This document shows positions 8,645-18,165 of a DNA stretch of 64,000 nucleotides, one piece after another. The DNA is from Blautia luti (lineage in GTDB: Bacteria > Bacillota > Clostridia > Lachnospirales > Lachnospiraceae), in the NCBI RefSeq assembly GCF_033096465.1, contig NZ_AP028156.1:1878501-1942500 (forward strand), read 5' to 3'. Within the stretch, counting starts at the first letter, position 1, and each line of letters starts with the position of its first letter. The notes under the pieces were generated by a model that saw only the letters and a list, made by a program, of their open reading frames with translations, had not been told where the DNA came from and made no database searches. Position numbers and translations under genes: made by a program.

Positions 8645-9027
8645 AGATCAATCAAAAATCATATTCTCTGTCCCATCAGGTTTTAAAAATACTGTTTTCG
8701 AAATTCCATTGCATTCCAGCGTTACTTTCTGCTCACGGAAAGAACAGAGGCGAACCCTGTGTATCCTGCCCTCTCTCCATTCAAAATCAACTGTGATGTC
8801 ACCCTGTGCCTTCATTCCCCCGACTTTTCCGTCTTTCCACTCATCCGGAAGTGCCGGAAGCAACAGGAAATGCCCTTTCCTGCTCTGGATAAGCATCTCT
8901 GCAACTGCAGCTGCAAAGCCAAAGTTCCCATCGATCTGGAACGGAGGGTGTGCACACAACATGTTGGGATAAATGCTGCCTCCCACACAGGAGATATTTT
9001 CCTCCCTGGTATAACGGAGCTGGTTTG
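8645..9027 (-). pseudogene. GH95 alpha-L-fucosidase, C-terminal fragment
   Basis: The fragment contains the conserved GH95 block AHPPFQIDGNFGFAAAVAEML followed by LLLPALPDEWKDGKVGGMKA and the C-terminal beta domain (VDFEWREGRIHRVRL). In intact fucosidases this lies after some 600 residues of catalytic domain, all absent here. The frame is interrupted upstream at about 9028 by the 3' end of a group II intron remnant, and the 5' exon is gone. The gene is inactive but shows a former fucose-releasing function typical of a gut commensal. Confidence 0.82.
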
Positions 9028-9645
<618 letters not shown>

Positions 9646-9758
9646 AATGTTATACTTTTACATAATAGCCAACTATTTTTTAACAATATTTTGTAGAATC
9701 GTAAAATTGCACAATTCATATTGTTGTATTTTGTGCAATATGACAAGGAAGACATTAC

Positions 9759-10631
9759 TTGTATACATTATCAGCATACTATCACAAATCCAGGGTTGAT
9801 TTTATGGATAAAAAACATCCCCTGTTTATTGGAAGCTGCGGTACTTATCATCTATACACCGTAGAAAAGCTTCCTACCCACCGCCCGAAAGGCCGGCTTG
9901 ATTATCAGCTTCTTTACATCGCATCCGGACGGGCACATTTTTATTTTGATGGAAAACCTACTGTTGTAGAAGCCGGCAATATGGTACTCTACCGTCCACG
10001 TGAGGAACAACGCTATTATTATGGAGCGGATCAGACCGAAGTTTACTGGGTTCACTTTACTGGAAATAATGTAAAGAACTTTCTGAGAAGATATGGGATT
10101 GCCGACGATACCCGCATTATTTATACCGGTATCTCCATTGAGTACAAAAATCTATTTATGTCTATGATCGAGGAACTGAATCTGCAGCGAATTGATTACG
10201 AGGAGATGCTGATAAATTATTTCACGATTCTCCTGATCAGCCTCCATAGAATAGCACTGCAAAAGCCACGTAAAAAGAACCTTCAGAACATGAACGATAT
10301 GGAACAGGCTGCACAGTACTTTCGGATGCATTATAATAAACCTATAAGTATTGAGGACTATGCTGTTTCCCACAATATGAGTATCAGCTGGTTCATCCAG
10401 AACTTCCGTCAGTATGCCAATACTACACCTGCTCAATACGTGCAGTCTCTGAGGCTTACCAATGCAAAAATGCTTCTGGAAACGACAAATTATAATATCA
10501 CAGAAATAGTCAACCTGGTCGGGTACGAGAATCCATTATATTTCAGCCGCTTTTTCCGAAAACAGTGTGGCATTTCCCCTTCACAGTTCCGCAAACAGCT
10601 GGTGCCGAATGCAGAAAGCTGTCCAAAATAA
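9759..10631 (+). CDS. AraC-family transcriptional regulator
   Basis: The N-terminal cupin sensor domain (about 15-150, with LLYIASGRAHFYFDGKP and MVLYRPREEQRYYYG) precedes a C-terminal AraC double helix-turn-helix (about 190-285, ISIEDYAVSHNMSISWFIQNF and ITEIVNLVGYENPLYFSRFF). Such regulators usually sense sugars. Two starts are possible: TTG at 9759 with AAGGAAG upstream, or ATG at 9804 (MDKKHPLFIG) with a weaker AGGG site; the second gives a 275-residue protein closer to family alignments. It lies next to the broken fucosidase, which it may once have controlled. Confidence 0.9.
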   Translation: MYTLSAYYHKSRVDFMDKKHPLFIGSCGTYHLYTVEKLPTHRPKGRLDYQLLYIASGRAHFYFDGKPTVVEAGNMVLYRPREEQRYYYGADQTEVYWVHFTGNNVKNFLRRYGIADDTRIIYTGISIEYKNLFMSMIEELNLQRIDYEEMLINYFTILLISLHRIALQKPRKKNLQNMNDMEQAAQYFRMHYNKPISIEDYAVSHNMSISWFIQNFRQYANTTPAQYVQSLRLTNAKMLLETTNYNITEIVNLVGYENPLYFSRFFRKQCGISPSQFRKQLVPNAESCPK

Positions 10632-10681
10632 AACCAATCAAAAACGCTGGGAGCAATTCTCAGCGTTTTTGATTGGTTTTA
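10631..10681. terminator. Bidirectional terminator
   Basis: AAACCAATCAAAAACGCTG and its exact complement form a long stem with A and T runs on the two sides. It can end transcription of the AraC gene on the plus strand and of the FtsW-like gene on the minus strand. Confidence 0.88.
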
Positions 10682-10693
10682 TTTAACATAATA

Positions 10694-12046
10694 TTATGAT
10701 ACTTTTTTTACCTTAGAATTAATGGACATAAAGCCTGTTTCAGGATGTCGCGGATAAATATTCTTATACCTGTAAGTACTCAGCACGATCCCCATGAGTC
10801 CATAAGAAATTATGATACAGCTTCCTCCGGCTGAAAAAAACGGAAGAAATGTTATTGATTGCGGAAATACGCCAAGATTCTCAAGGACATTTATCAAAAA
10901 ACTGATGAGAAATACAATTCCGCACCCGCATCCCATCATCATGCCCAGCTGATTTTTCTGTCGTAATGCAGTGTTGAAGACTGCAAAAATCAGAACCGCA
11001 AGAACACAGCACAAAAGTATAGCTGCAATTATTCCATATACAGATGACAGATAGGTCAGAATGTAATCCGCATTAAATGCTGGCAGGATTCCCGTTACAT
11101 CTGATTTGCTTTTCCCGATCAGCTTATTTTGTCTCCAAAGTGAATGCAACATTTTTGTGAGATAGTCTGTTTCGCTGCCGCTGGAAAACATCGCCTGTAT
11201 GCGCGCAATTTGATATTCCGCCAGCCTGTTTCTCAGGTACATACTCAGAAAAGCTGCTATGGGCGCGGTCAAAAACACAGCCCATATTCCACAGATAGTT
11301 CTTTTCTTTCTGACTGTAAACCAGTCCTTTTTGATTGCGATCGTCAACATAGTCAGCATAGTTACCAGCATCACACAAGCTGTCCTGAGTGCCGGCAGGC
11401 TGTAAACTAATATTACTGGAGCAATCAGCCATAAGATTGCTCTTATCAGTCCCTTATATCCCCACCCATGATATTTATATAAAATCGCCCCATATATAGG
11501 GACATAAAACAGCATCAGTTTTTGTACATCCATGCCTCTTCTGCCTCCCGGCAGTGATATAAAAATCCTCGCTCCGTTTACCTGGCCTCCTTCCAATATA
11601 ACCAGCAAACAGACGGCCAATAAAACAGCTGCAATTATTTTTGAAAATTTTGCCAGTACGGTATAGTCCAGCAGATACAAAATCATCATGACAGCCAGCC
11701 CGATCATAACATGAAACACATATCTGTCAGAACCGGCTACCGCATTCTCACTAGCTTTTCCGGAAATCCCTGCATGTATCAGAACACCTGCAATGCTGAT
11801 AAATATAATTATTCCCAAAAGTTTCCATGCAGCCTGAGGTCTGTGGATACTGTCAAGGGAGATTCCTGTTTCCACAGGATCCCCCATGTCTCTGACAGCT
11901 TCCTTCTCTGCCTGTTCATGATCCATGCCTGCCTTCATGTTTTCCGCAATCTGATCCTCCATATGATCCTGCAGTTCCTGTTTTATGTATGGTCTGGCTT
12001 TTGTGCAGCGAATTTGTTCCAGTAATAATTTCAGATATTCGTCCAT
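10694..12046 (-). CDS. FtsW/RodA/SpoVE-like membrane protein with permease-prefix domain
   Basis: The first 70 residues (YLKLLLEQIRCTKARPYIKQ, MEDQIAENMKAGMDHEQAE) resemble the prefix domain found before membrane proteins that are paired with PadR regulators. About ten membrane segments follow (from about residue 72) with an overall FtsW/RodA-like arrangement (GGQVNGARIFISLPGG, LTYLSSVYGIIAA). It may be a SEDS-family glycosyltransferase-like protein, but catalytic residues were not verified. It is encoded directly after the PadR gene with a GAGGTGTGAG ribosome site, so expression is presumably PadR-controlled. Confidence 0.75.
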   Translation of the reverse strand: MDEYLKLLLEQIRCTKARPYIKQELQDHMEDQIAENMKAGMDHEQAEKEAVRDMGDPVETGISLDSIHRPQAAWKLLGIIIFISIAGVLIHAGISGKASENAVAGSDRYVFHVMIGLAVMMILYLLDYTVLAKFSKIIAAVLLAVCLLVILEGGQVNGARIFISLPGGRRGMDVQKLMLFYVPIYGAILYKYHGWGYKGLIRAILWLIAPVILVYSLPALRTACVMLVTMLTMLTIAIKKDWFTVRKKRTICGIWAVFLTAPIAAFLSMYLRNRLAEYQIARIQAMFSSGSETDYLTKMLHSLWRQNKLIGKSKSDVTGILPAFNADYILTYLSSVYGIIAAILLCCVLAVLIFAVFNTALRQKNQLGMMMGCGCGIVFLISFLINVLENLGVFPQSITFLPFFSAGGSCIIISYGLMGIVLSTYRYKNIYPRHPETGFMSINSKVKKVS

Positions 12047-12049
12047 AAC

Positions 12050-12379
12050 TCACACCTCCAATATAAGCACATTGGTCACTGCTGCAGAATACTCTTTCCA
12101 TTCCTCTATTTTCTTTTCAAGGAATCCTCTTCCCTGTCTGGTAAGGCTATAATACTTTCTGGTCTTTCCAGCTACATCCTGTTCATATACTGTCAGGAGT
12201 CCTTTCTCTTCCAGGCTGTGCAGCAATGGATAAAGAGTTCCTGCCTTCAGCTCAAATACATTCTGAGATTTTTGCCTCAGTGTGTCGATCATCTCATATC
12301 CATACATATCCTTTTCAGACAAAAGTTTCATTACAAGCATTGCCATACTTCCTGAAACCAATGCTCTTTCAATAGCCAT
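12050..12379 (-). CDS. PadR-family transcriptional repressor
   Basis: The protein of about 109 residues carries the PadR winged helix: MLVMKLLSEKDMYGYEMIDTL, FELKAGTLYPLLHSLEEKGL and a C-terminal KTRKYYSLTRQGR wing. The ATG at 12379 is preferred over an upstream GTG because of the GGGGGTGG ribosome site. PadR proteins with this context typically repress their own operon. A consensus promoter and tandem CCGATATATA repeats lie just upstream, and the FtsW-like membrane protein is downstream in the same operon. Confidence 0.92.
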   Translation of the reverse strand: MAIERALVSGSMAMLVMKLLSEKDMYGYEMIDTLRQKSQNVFELKAGTLYPLLHSLEEKGLLTVYEQDVAGKTRKYYSLTRQGRGFLEKKIEEWKEYSAAVTNVLILEV

Positions 12380-12404
12380 CTGGTCCACCCCCTTCTTAGA
12401 ATAA

Positions 12405-12468
12405 ATTATATATCGGCTTCCTATATATCGGTTATCTATATAATAGATTATTTTACATTATTTGTCAA
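12405..12468 (-). promoter_or_regulatory. PadR promoter with tandem repeat operator
   Basis: On the minus strand TTGACA (12463-12468) and TATTAT (12440-12445) are 17 bases apart. Between the start point and the gene, the ten-base sequence CCGATATATA occurs twice (about 12407-12416 and 12422-12431), overlapping the initial transcribed region, as expected for a repressor site. Binding by PadR is inferred. Confidence 0.65.
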
Positions 12469-12508
12469 TATATCAATAAGATTTATCAAAACTAATGGCT
12501 ATTACCAT

Positions 12509-13167
12509 TCATTGATTGTTTCGGTAATTGCCATATTGTATGTGCTTCGCCGGGGCGTAGGCCGCAGCAATGGCGGTAACGAAAGAAAACACAATAACAA
12601 TAGCAAGTAATTCTACCGGCATGCTCCACAGAGTTCCAAAATACCATGTAAGCAGCTTGATATACAGGAAACGACTAAGAGCAATCCCTATGACGCCACC
12701 GATTACAAATCCAGAAATGGAATAAGTAAAGGCTTCTTCGGCAATCATCCGTGTAAACTGATTTCCGTCCATACCGACAGCCCGCATAGCACCATACTGT
12801 TTTATCCGGGCTGTTACGCTCGTAGAAATGCTGTTTATAGTATTAAACAGTGTAATCATAGCAATAATTGCCAAAAAACTATATACACTAAAATTTCAAC
12901 CTCTTGTCCCGCTATCTGAATGGTATCTCCAACTTTTAGTGGATTGTCTTTATTTGAAGCAGTCATGACCTTATTACTGTCCCCGTAAATTTCTGATAAA
13001 TCCCCTTGTACAAGACTGTCTTTTGCTCTGTCTAACAAATAGTCACTGTACGATGTGATATTTACATGATTGATTCCCTGCCGTGAAGAAGCAGCAGAAA
13101 CATTCTCTATGTATGTGCTGCCAAAGACGTGATCTATACCAGAAATAGAACTGACGGTATCATTCAA
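12509..13167 (-). pseudogene. FtsX-like ABC transporter permease, deleted and frameshifted
   Basis: Two pieces are present. The upstream piece (12856-13167) is part of the extracytoplasmic domain (SISGIDHVFGSTYIENVSAA, VGDTIQIAGQEVEIL). The downstream piece (12509-12886) is the C-terminal FtsX membrane domain (FLAIIAMITLFNTINSIST, RIKQYGAMRAVGM, ALSRFLYIKLL). They are joined out of frame with the normal intervening stretch missing, and the N-terminal half is absent. This is a dead ABC permease of the type paired with bacitracin-like efflux ATPases. Confidence 0.82.
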
Positions 13168-13206
13168 AAAAATAAGAGGGCTGCATCTTACAGCTCTCTT
13201 ATTTTA
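13168..13206 (-). terminator. Terminator of the galE remnant
   Basis: AATAAGAG...CTCTTATT arms with a GCTG/CAGC inner stem form a hairpin followed on the minus strand by a T run. It lies directly after the galE stop and marks the junction with the FtsX remnant. Confidence 0.75.
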
Positions 13207-13216
13207 AATATACATC

Positions 13217-13595
13217 CTATTCTTCATATCCCTGCGGATTATTAGACTGCCATCTCCAGGAATCTTCACACATCTCACGGATACCGTTTTCTGCTTTCCA
13301 GTCAAGCTCTTTTTCTGCCTTAGATGCATCACAATAACAAGTTGCAATATCTCCTGCTCGGCGAGGTTTGATCACATATGGAATTTTCACACCAGTTGCA
13401 GCTTCAAAATTCTTCACAATATCAAGAACACTATAGCCCTTTCCGGTTCCCAGATTGTAAATCGCAAGCCCTGGATTTCCTTCGATTTTCTTAAGTGCTT
13501 TTACATGACCCTTTGCCAGGTCCACAACATGAATATAATCTCTTACACCAGTTCCATCCGGAGTATCATAAGCATATCCTGCAGAAGCATCACCT
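13217..13595 (-). pseudogene. galE: UDP-glucose 4-epimerase, C-terminal fragment
   Basis: The sequence reads [20 protein letters not shown], then [19 protein letters not shown] and [16 protein letters not shown] to a normal GalE C-terminus. Only the last third of the roughly 340-residue enzyme is present; the NAD-binding Rossmann domain and catalytic Tyr-x3-Lys are missing. The 5' side is fused near 13595 to a TnpV fragment. The remnant has kept its terminator. Confidence 0.85.
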
Positions 13596-13752
13596 GATAG
13601 GTTGAATTTCGATGGTTTTTCAGATAATCTCTGCGAAGAAAACCATACTTGCCAAGTTGATCCATCTGCTCACCGGATTTATAAGTAAGATCTGGAAGCA
13701 GATATCCATTTACATTCGTATACGTTAGTTTCATTTTGTTAGCACTCTCCAT
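13590..13752 (-). pseudogene. TnpV transposon protein, N-terminal fragment
   Basis: The first 48 or so residues ([34 protein letters not shown]) match the N-terminus of TnpV, a small protein carried by Firmicute transposons. The frame then runs into galE DNA read out of phase. It marks one end of a deleted transposon that removed the front of galE. Confidence 0.72.
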
Positions 13753-13908
13753 TTCTCATCATTTTTTGACCACAAATTTACGACATTTACGACAAATCTG
13801 ACACTGCTTTACAATACCAGACAAAATGACTGATACCCCGGAAAGCCTGTAAAACAGGCACTTTTGGGATACACAAGACAGGACAAAAATCGACTTCCAT
13901 TATCAAAT

Positions 13909-13958
13909 AAAAAACGCGAATATTCCAGTGCTTAATAAGCCACTGATATTCGCGTTTC
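13909..13958 (-). terminator. Terminator of the signal peptidase gene
   Basis: AAACGCGAATATTCCAGTG and its near complement form a stem of about 17 bp with one small bulge. On the minus strand a run of six T follows. The 13753-13908 interval between this and the TnpV fragment shows no ORF or recognised site. Confidence 0.85.
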
Positions 13959-13961
13959 TTA

Positions 13962-14519
13962 TTATCCTAACCACTTGAAAGATGGATAGTATCTTACAAT
14001 AGCTTTCCCCACAAGCTGGTCAAATCGCACGAATTTGTTTTTCCATGAACGTGAATCCTTCGAATCATTCCGGTTGTCACCAAGCATGAAATAACTGTTT
14101 TCCGGAACTGTATATGGACCATAACTTCCAATCATTTTCTCCGGAATGAAAGAGTCATCCAATGGAGTGGGTGAACCATCAATGTAAACTTTCCCATCCT
14201 TAATTTCCACTACTTCTCCCGGCAGTCCGATCACTCTTTTGATAAAAAGACGACTTTCATCATCTGGGTATTTGAATATTACAATATCGAATCGCTCCGG
14301 GTCCTTGAACTTTTCAGAAATTTCATAACCGAACAGATCAAGATTAATTCCATACGCAAGCCGAAAGCCGAAAAGGCGGTCTTTCACCATAAGTGTTTTT
14401 TCCATGGAGGGTGAAGGGATTTTTGCGTTAATCAAAACAACATTATTGATAACCAGAGTAATTGCCACTACTATTACAATCAATTTCACATAGCCTAACA
14501 GTTCACGCCAGATTTTCAT
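13962..14519 (-). CDS. lepB: Type I signal peptidase
   Basis: The protein of about 185 residues has one N-terminal membrane segment (VKLIVIVVAITLVINNVVLI), the catalytic serine in IPSPSMEKTL, the catalytic lysine in FIKRVIGLPGE, and the GDNRNDSKDSR box of S26A peptidases. It removes signal peptides from secreted proteins at the outer face of the membrane. The ATG at 14519 is chosen because GAGGTGG lies at correct distance; the GTG at 14528 is too close. It stands alone between two terminated units. Confidence 0.94.
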   Translation of the reverse strand: MKIWRELLGYVKLIVIVVAITLVINNVVLINAKIPSPSMEKTLMVKDRLFGFRLAYGINLDLFGYEISEKFKDPERFDIVIFKYPDDESRLFIKRVIGLPGEVVEIKDGKVYIDGSPTPLDDSFIPEKMIGSYGPYTVPENSYFMLGDNRNDSKDSRSWKNKFVRFDQLVGKAIVRYYPSFKWLG

Positions 14520-14678
14520 GCTCTCCACCTCACCGTTCTTTATTATCCTCTATATAGTTTATGTATCGTATTATACATATATCCGATAGCAAATATAATT
14601 TTATCATAAAAGTCCCAAATACCATTGTCAACGGATTTTTCGTATATTTATATTTTTACCGTCTCATAACCAACTCTC

Positions 14679-16538
14679 TCACTTCGAACATGTAGCAAAA
14701 AATCTATCATACCAGATAAGGAATGTCAAAACTGTCCAGATTTTACGGCTGTTATCTGCCTTTTTCTCTTTGTGCTCTTTCAGAAGTAAAAGAAGCTTAT
14801 CTGTATGAAAAAACTCTTCTGCTTCTTTCGAGGTAAATAACTCCTTTACCATCTGATACCAGTCATCCTGCCGCAGCCACACACGAATTGGAATTGGAAA
14901 ACCAAGTTTCCTACGTTCATCGGTTTCCTGTGGAAGAAATTCTGAAACAGCTTTACGGAAAATATATTTGGTTGTACCCGCTGCAATCTTGGCTTCTTTC
15001 GGAAGCTTTGCTGCAAAGTCAAAAACTTCTTTATCCAGAAATGGTACCCTGACTTCCAATGAATGTGCCATGCTCATTTTATCTGCTTTCTGTAAAATAT
15101 CGCCAGGAAGCCAGTATCTCAGATCTACAGACTGCATTTTTTCCATGTCTCGAAGTGATCCTCTGTTTTCTGACTCAAGTTCTTTAAAAAATGGTCTTAA
15201 ATATTCCTGTGTGGAAGGTCCTGTTACTTTATTTTTCAAAATCTGCGCTTTCTCCTTTTCACGGTAAATATATGCATTTCCGATGAAACGTTCTTCCACT
15301 TTCATTCCTGCACGGATAAGGAAATCTCGTCCCTTCACATCCGGCAGCTTTGCAGCCAGTTTTCCAATTACACGTCTGACACCAAATGGAATCCAGGCAA
15401 TTTTTTTCAATGATTCCGGTTCTCTGTAAATATTATATCCACCGAAAAGCTCGTCTGCTCCTTCTCCGGAAAGAACAACCTTGACATGACCTGCAGCCTC
15501 TTTTGAGAGAAAGTAGAGTGCAACGGCAGAAGCATCAGCAAGGGGCTCATCCATATGATACATAACATCTGGAAGGGCATCCCAGAATTCCTGCTTGGAT
15601 ATGATTTTCACATGGTGTTTTAAACCAGCTTTTTCTGCCACTTTGGCAGCTTTGTTTACTTCACTATATCGGTCTCCCTCATCGAATCCCACTGTAAATG
15701 CCTGATCTGCACCAGAGGAAGAAGCCAGATAACCGGAATCCACTCCCCCGGATAAAAACGCGCCGACTTCCACATCACTTAACATATGGTGCTCCACTGA
15801 ATCCTTTAAATTCTCTGCAAGCTGATTCCGCAGCTGCTCCATATTCGTCTTACGGTCCCATTGGCCTGGTGCAAGCTTTGTTTTGAAATAAGTCTTTATC
15901 TCATAGTTTCCGTTTTTATATAAAAGCATATGACCTGGCATAAGCTTATAAATCCCCCTGAAAAAAGTTTCTTCCAGAGGGGAATATTGAAATGACAAAT
16001 ACTGCTCCAGTGCCTTCTGATTTACTTTCCTTTCATAGCCTGGAAATGCAAGGATACTCTTAATTTCAGAAGCAAATACAAAGTGTCCATCTATTTCGGC
16101 ATAGTACACAGGCTTAATTCCAAAAAAATCCCTTGCAAGCATCAAACTCTGCTCCTGTTCATTCCATACAGCAAACCCAAACATTCCCCTGAGCTTATCC
16201 AGTGCCTTCTCCCCATACTGCTGAATAGTATTTATCAGAACCTCCGTGTCAGAATGAGTACAGAAAGAAATGCCGAAAGCCTCAAGTTCTGCCCGCAGTT
16301 CCTTATAATTATAGATTTCTCCATTAAAAACAATATGAAGGTTTCCGTCCGTACTTTCCATAGGCTGCTGCCCATCTTCTAAATCAATAATACTAAGTCT
16401 TCGAAAGCCCAGCGTGATCTTCTCCCTGCAAAAAGAGCCCTCACTATCCGGACCCCTATGCTCAATGGCTTTCATCATCCTTTCAATTACTGTCTTCTGA
16501 TCCTGTCTGTAACCTGTAAATCCACAGATTCCGCACAT
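14679..16538 (-). CDS. asnB: Glutamine-hydrolysing asparagine synthase
   Basis: The protein begins MCGICGF, so Cys2 becomes the N-terminal nucleophile of the glutaminase domain. HRGPDSEG, SFCTHSDTEVL and the ammonia channel follow. The synthetase domain starts near 200 with the PPi loop FLSGGVDSG and contains LSGEGADELFGGYNIY and DLRYWLPGDILQKADKMSMA. Total length is about 620 residues, typical for AsnB. The start at 16538 is fixed by the required Cys2 and an ACGGAGGAT ribosome site; an upstream in-frame ATG at 16607 would bury the nucleophile. It converts aspartate, ATP and glutamine to asparagine. Three palindromes upstream may regulate it. Confidence 0.95.
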   Translation of the reverse strand: MCGICGFTGYRQDQKTVIERMMKAIEHRGPDSEGSFCREKITLGFRRLSIIDLEDGQQPMESTDGNLHIVFNGEIYNYKELRAELEAFGISFCTHSDTEVLINTIQQYGEKALDKLRGMFGFAVWNEQEQSLMLARDFFGIKPVYYAEIDGHFVFASEIKSILAFPGYERKVNQKALEQYLSFQYSPLEETFFRGIYKLMPGHMLLYKNGNYEIKTYFKTKLAPGQWDRKTNMEQLRNQLAENLKDSVEHHMLSDVEVGAFLSGGVDSGYLASSSGADQAFTVGFDEGDRYSEVNKAAKVAEKAGLKHHVKIISKQEFWDALPDVMYHMDEPLADASAVALYFLSKEAAGHVKVVLSGEGADELFGGYNIYREPESLKKIAWIPFGVRRVIGKLAAKLPDVKGRDFLIRAGMKVEERFIGNAYIYREKEKAQILKNKVTGPSTQEYLRPFFKELESENRGSLRDMEKMQSVDLRYWLPGDILQKADKMSMAHSLEVRVPFLDKEVFDFAAKLPKEAKIAAGTTKYIFRKAVSEFLPQETDERRKLGFPIPIRVWLRQDDWYQMVKELFTSKEAEEFFHTDKLLLLLKEHKEKKADNSRKIWTVLTFLIWYDRFFATCSK

Positions 16539-16669
16539 TTTATCCTCCGTATCTATTTGATGTAGTTTATACGCTGCAGCAACTTTTTTACCACAATTGA
16601 ATCCCACATGGTCACATCGTAATCATAGTGGTCTGTGAGTCTGCGCCTCAGCTTGTGTTCTCCCTGTTT

Positions 16670-16747
16670 TTCTACAGATGTAGAAATCTTTTCTAATTCT
16701 ACATCTATAGAATCAAAAAGTCAATCTTATTTTCTACAATTGTAGAA
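16670..16747. promoter_or_regulatory. Three 16-bp palindromes upstream of asnB
   Basis: TTCTACAGATGTAGAA (16670-16685), TTCTACATCTATAGAA (16697-16712) and TTCTACAATTGTAGAA (16732-16747) share the form TTCTACAnnTGTAGAA. Their centres are 27 and 35 bases apart, 135-200 bases upstream of asnB. Palindromes with TACAnnTGTA cores are bound by winged-helix repressors such as BlaI/MecI. The regulator here is unknown. No T-box motif (GGTGG...ACC) was found upstream of asnB. The rest of 16608-16950 has no ORF. Confidence 0.65.
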
Positions 16748-16852
16748 TCTATGTCATATATTTGATTACCCGTCATGACATACCCCAATGACTCAGTTCT
16801 TACAGATTTTCAAACGGTGTGAATGCCTCACTGCTGATAAAATGAAAAGCCG

Positions 16853-16892
16853 GAAAAACGGTCTTTTGTTACAGAGCCATTTTTCCGACTGT
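16853..16892. repeat. Intergenic hairpin
   Basis: CGGAAAAACGG and CCATTTTTCCG pair around an 18-base loop. No strong T run follows on either strand, so the role (weak terminator or mobile-element end) is uncertain. A second hairpin, CCCATTACC/GGTAATGGG, lies at 16918-16939. Confidence 0.4.
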
Positions 16893-16955
16893 ATGGTTAC
16901 CTATATTTAGTCAACTACCCATTACCTAAAGGTAATGGGCTTGGCAGACTTAGCC

Positions 16956-17003
16956 AAAAAGAACCGATATCAGTCTTGCAAAGACCTTGTATCGGTTCTT
17001 TTT
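16956..17003. terminator. Terminator of the second sigma/anti-sigma operon
   Basis: AAAAAGAACCGATA and TATCGGTTCTTTTT flank a smaller GTCTT/AAGAC hairpin. T runs on both strands allow bidirectional use. It lies about 55 bases after the anti-sigma stop codon. Confidence 0.8.
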
Positions 17004-17058
17004 GTATTTTCTCATTATCTAATTATGGGAGGATTTTTCTGTATCACCGAAAAAACTT

Positions 17059-18165
17059 TTATCCCCGCACTTCAAGCCACTGGTCAATGTTCCCAAAATG
17101 TACCGCCTGCAGGTTATCTACATCAACCAGTTGCGGGAAGCTGTTTCTGATGATCAGGACACCGTTTTCCTTATCCTGTTTTTCTCCACCGCCAGCGATG
17201 CCTCCCATGGTCCTATCAAGTGTTAAAACTGTTCCATCTTTATAACGCACCTGGTCAATACTAGTTCTGGCATAAAGATCCATGCCATAGTCCGTACCTG
17301 CGTACTCAAATTTGTTTTTTTCATCTTCATACACCTTCATAGCTTCATCATAATCAAGATATAATGACCATAAAAGGGGCGTTACTTCCATTTCTTTCAC
17401 AGTGATTTCATAACCTCCAAAATCACATTTCCGGTTCACTTCCAGAGTTGTCGGAGGCTTTACTGCACCCAGAGTCCATTTAAAATCCCATGTTCCATCT
17501 GTAATAACAGTCGTATCATAATCTCCTTCCTCCGTAAGATTCTTTAATGTGATTTCTACTGTTTTATTACTCAGATCATAATCACCGTCATAAGATATAC
17601 AGGCGTTAAAATGTTTAAGATGTGCAGAATTTTGATCTGTTTTCAGTAACACATCCTGTCCTACCCCAATATTGAAGCTTCCAAATCTGTTATCGTCCAC
17701 TGCATATACTTCTTTTCCATCGATCTTAAAATGTGTCATCTCCTCAAAAGAAGTATGATCAGTCATAGAAATACTGTCATCTGTTTTCACTTCAAAAAAA
17801 GCATACAGGAATCCCTGATCCTGAATAGAATCTGTCAGGGTAACCGTCACACCATTTTGTGTTACAGACTGGTCTATATTCTGAATATAAGTTGATTCCT
17901 GCAGTGTCTCCTGCTGTTCCTCCGATGGATCCAGTCTTTTCACCAGGTAATCATTCCATTTAAAGAACTCTTTTGCAGCCACAGTAACAGCCATACCAGT
18001 ACAGATTACTGCTGCTGCAATCAATAATCGTCCACTGATTTTTTTTCTTTTGTATTTTTTATCAACTGAATCCGCCTGTTCAATCTGTTTTAGTGTATCT
18101 TCAAATTTATTATGAAAATCCTGTGGTACTTCCGGTGCGATATTATTCCATTTCTTCTCTAACAT
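17059..18165 (-). CDS. DUF4179 anti-sigma factor (second copy)
   Basis: The 368-residue protein has a cytoplasmic N-terminus with an acidic helix, a membrane segment near 45-66 (GRLLIAAAVICTGMAVTVAA) and a large outer domain of DUF4179 type with many Thr, Asp and Tyr (TLTDSIQDQGFLYAFFEVKT). It overlaps the upstream sigma gene by seven bases. It should sequester that sigma factor until an envelope signal is sensed. It is about 100 residues shorter than the copy at 5379-6806 and differs strongly in the outer domain, which suggests a different signal. Confidence 0.86.
   Translation of the reverse strand: MLEKKWNNIAPEVPQDFHNKFEDTLKQIEQADSVDKKYKRKKISGRLLIAAAVICTGMAVTVAAKEFFKWNDYLVKRLDPSEEQQETLQESTYIQNIDQSVTQNGVTVTLTDSIQDQGFLYAFFEVKTDDSISMTDHTSFEEMTHFKIDGKEVYAVDDNRFGSFNIGVGQDVLLKTDQNSAHLKHFNACISYDGDYDLSNKTVEITLKNLTEEGDYDTTVITDGTWDFKWTLGAVKPPTTLEVNRKCDFGGYEITVKEMEVTPLLWSLYLDYDEAMKVYEDEKNKFEYAGTDYGMDLYARTSIDQVRYKDGTVLTLDRTMGGIAGGGEKQDKENGVLIIRNSFPQLVDVDNLQAVHFGNIDQWLEVRG

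Noticed and set aside
8430..8972. Rightward 180-codon frame across the ncRNA and fucosidase fragment
   Set aside because: It spans the ncRNA promoter and the antisense of GH95; composition is not protein-like.
16538..16747. T-box leader upstream of asnB
   Set aside because: No AGGGTGGNACCGCG antiterminator motif or terminator is present; only palindromes were found.
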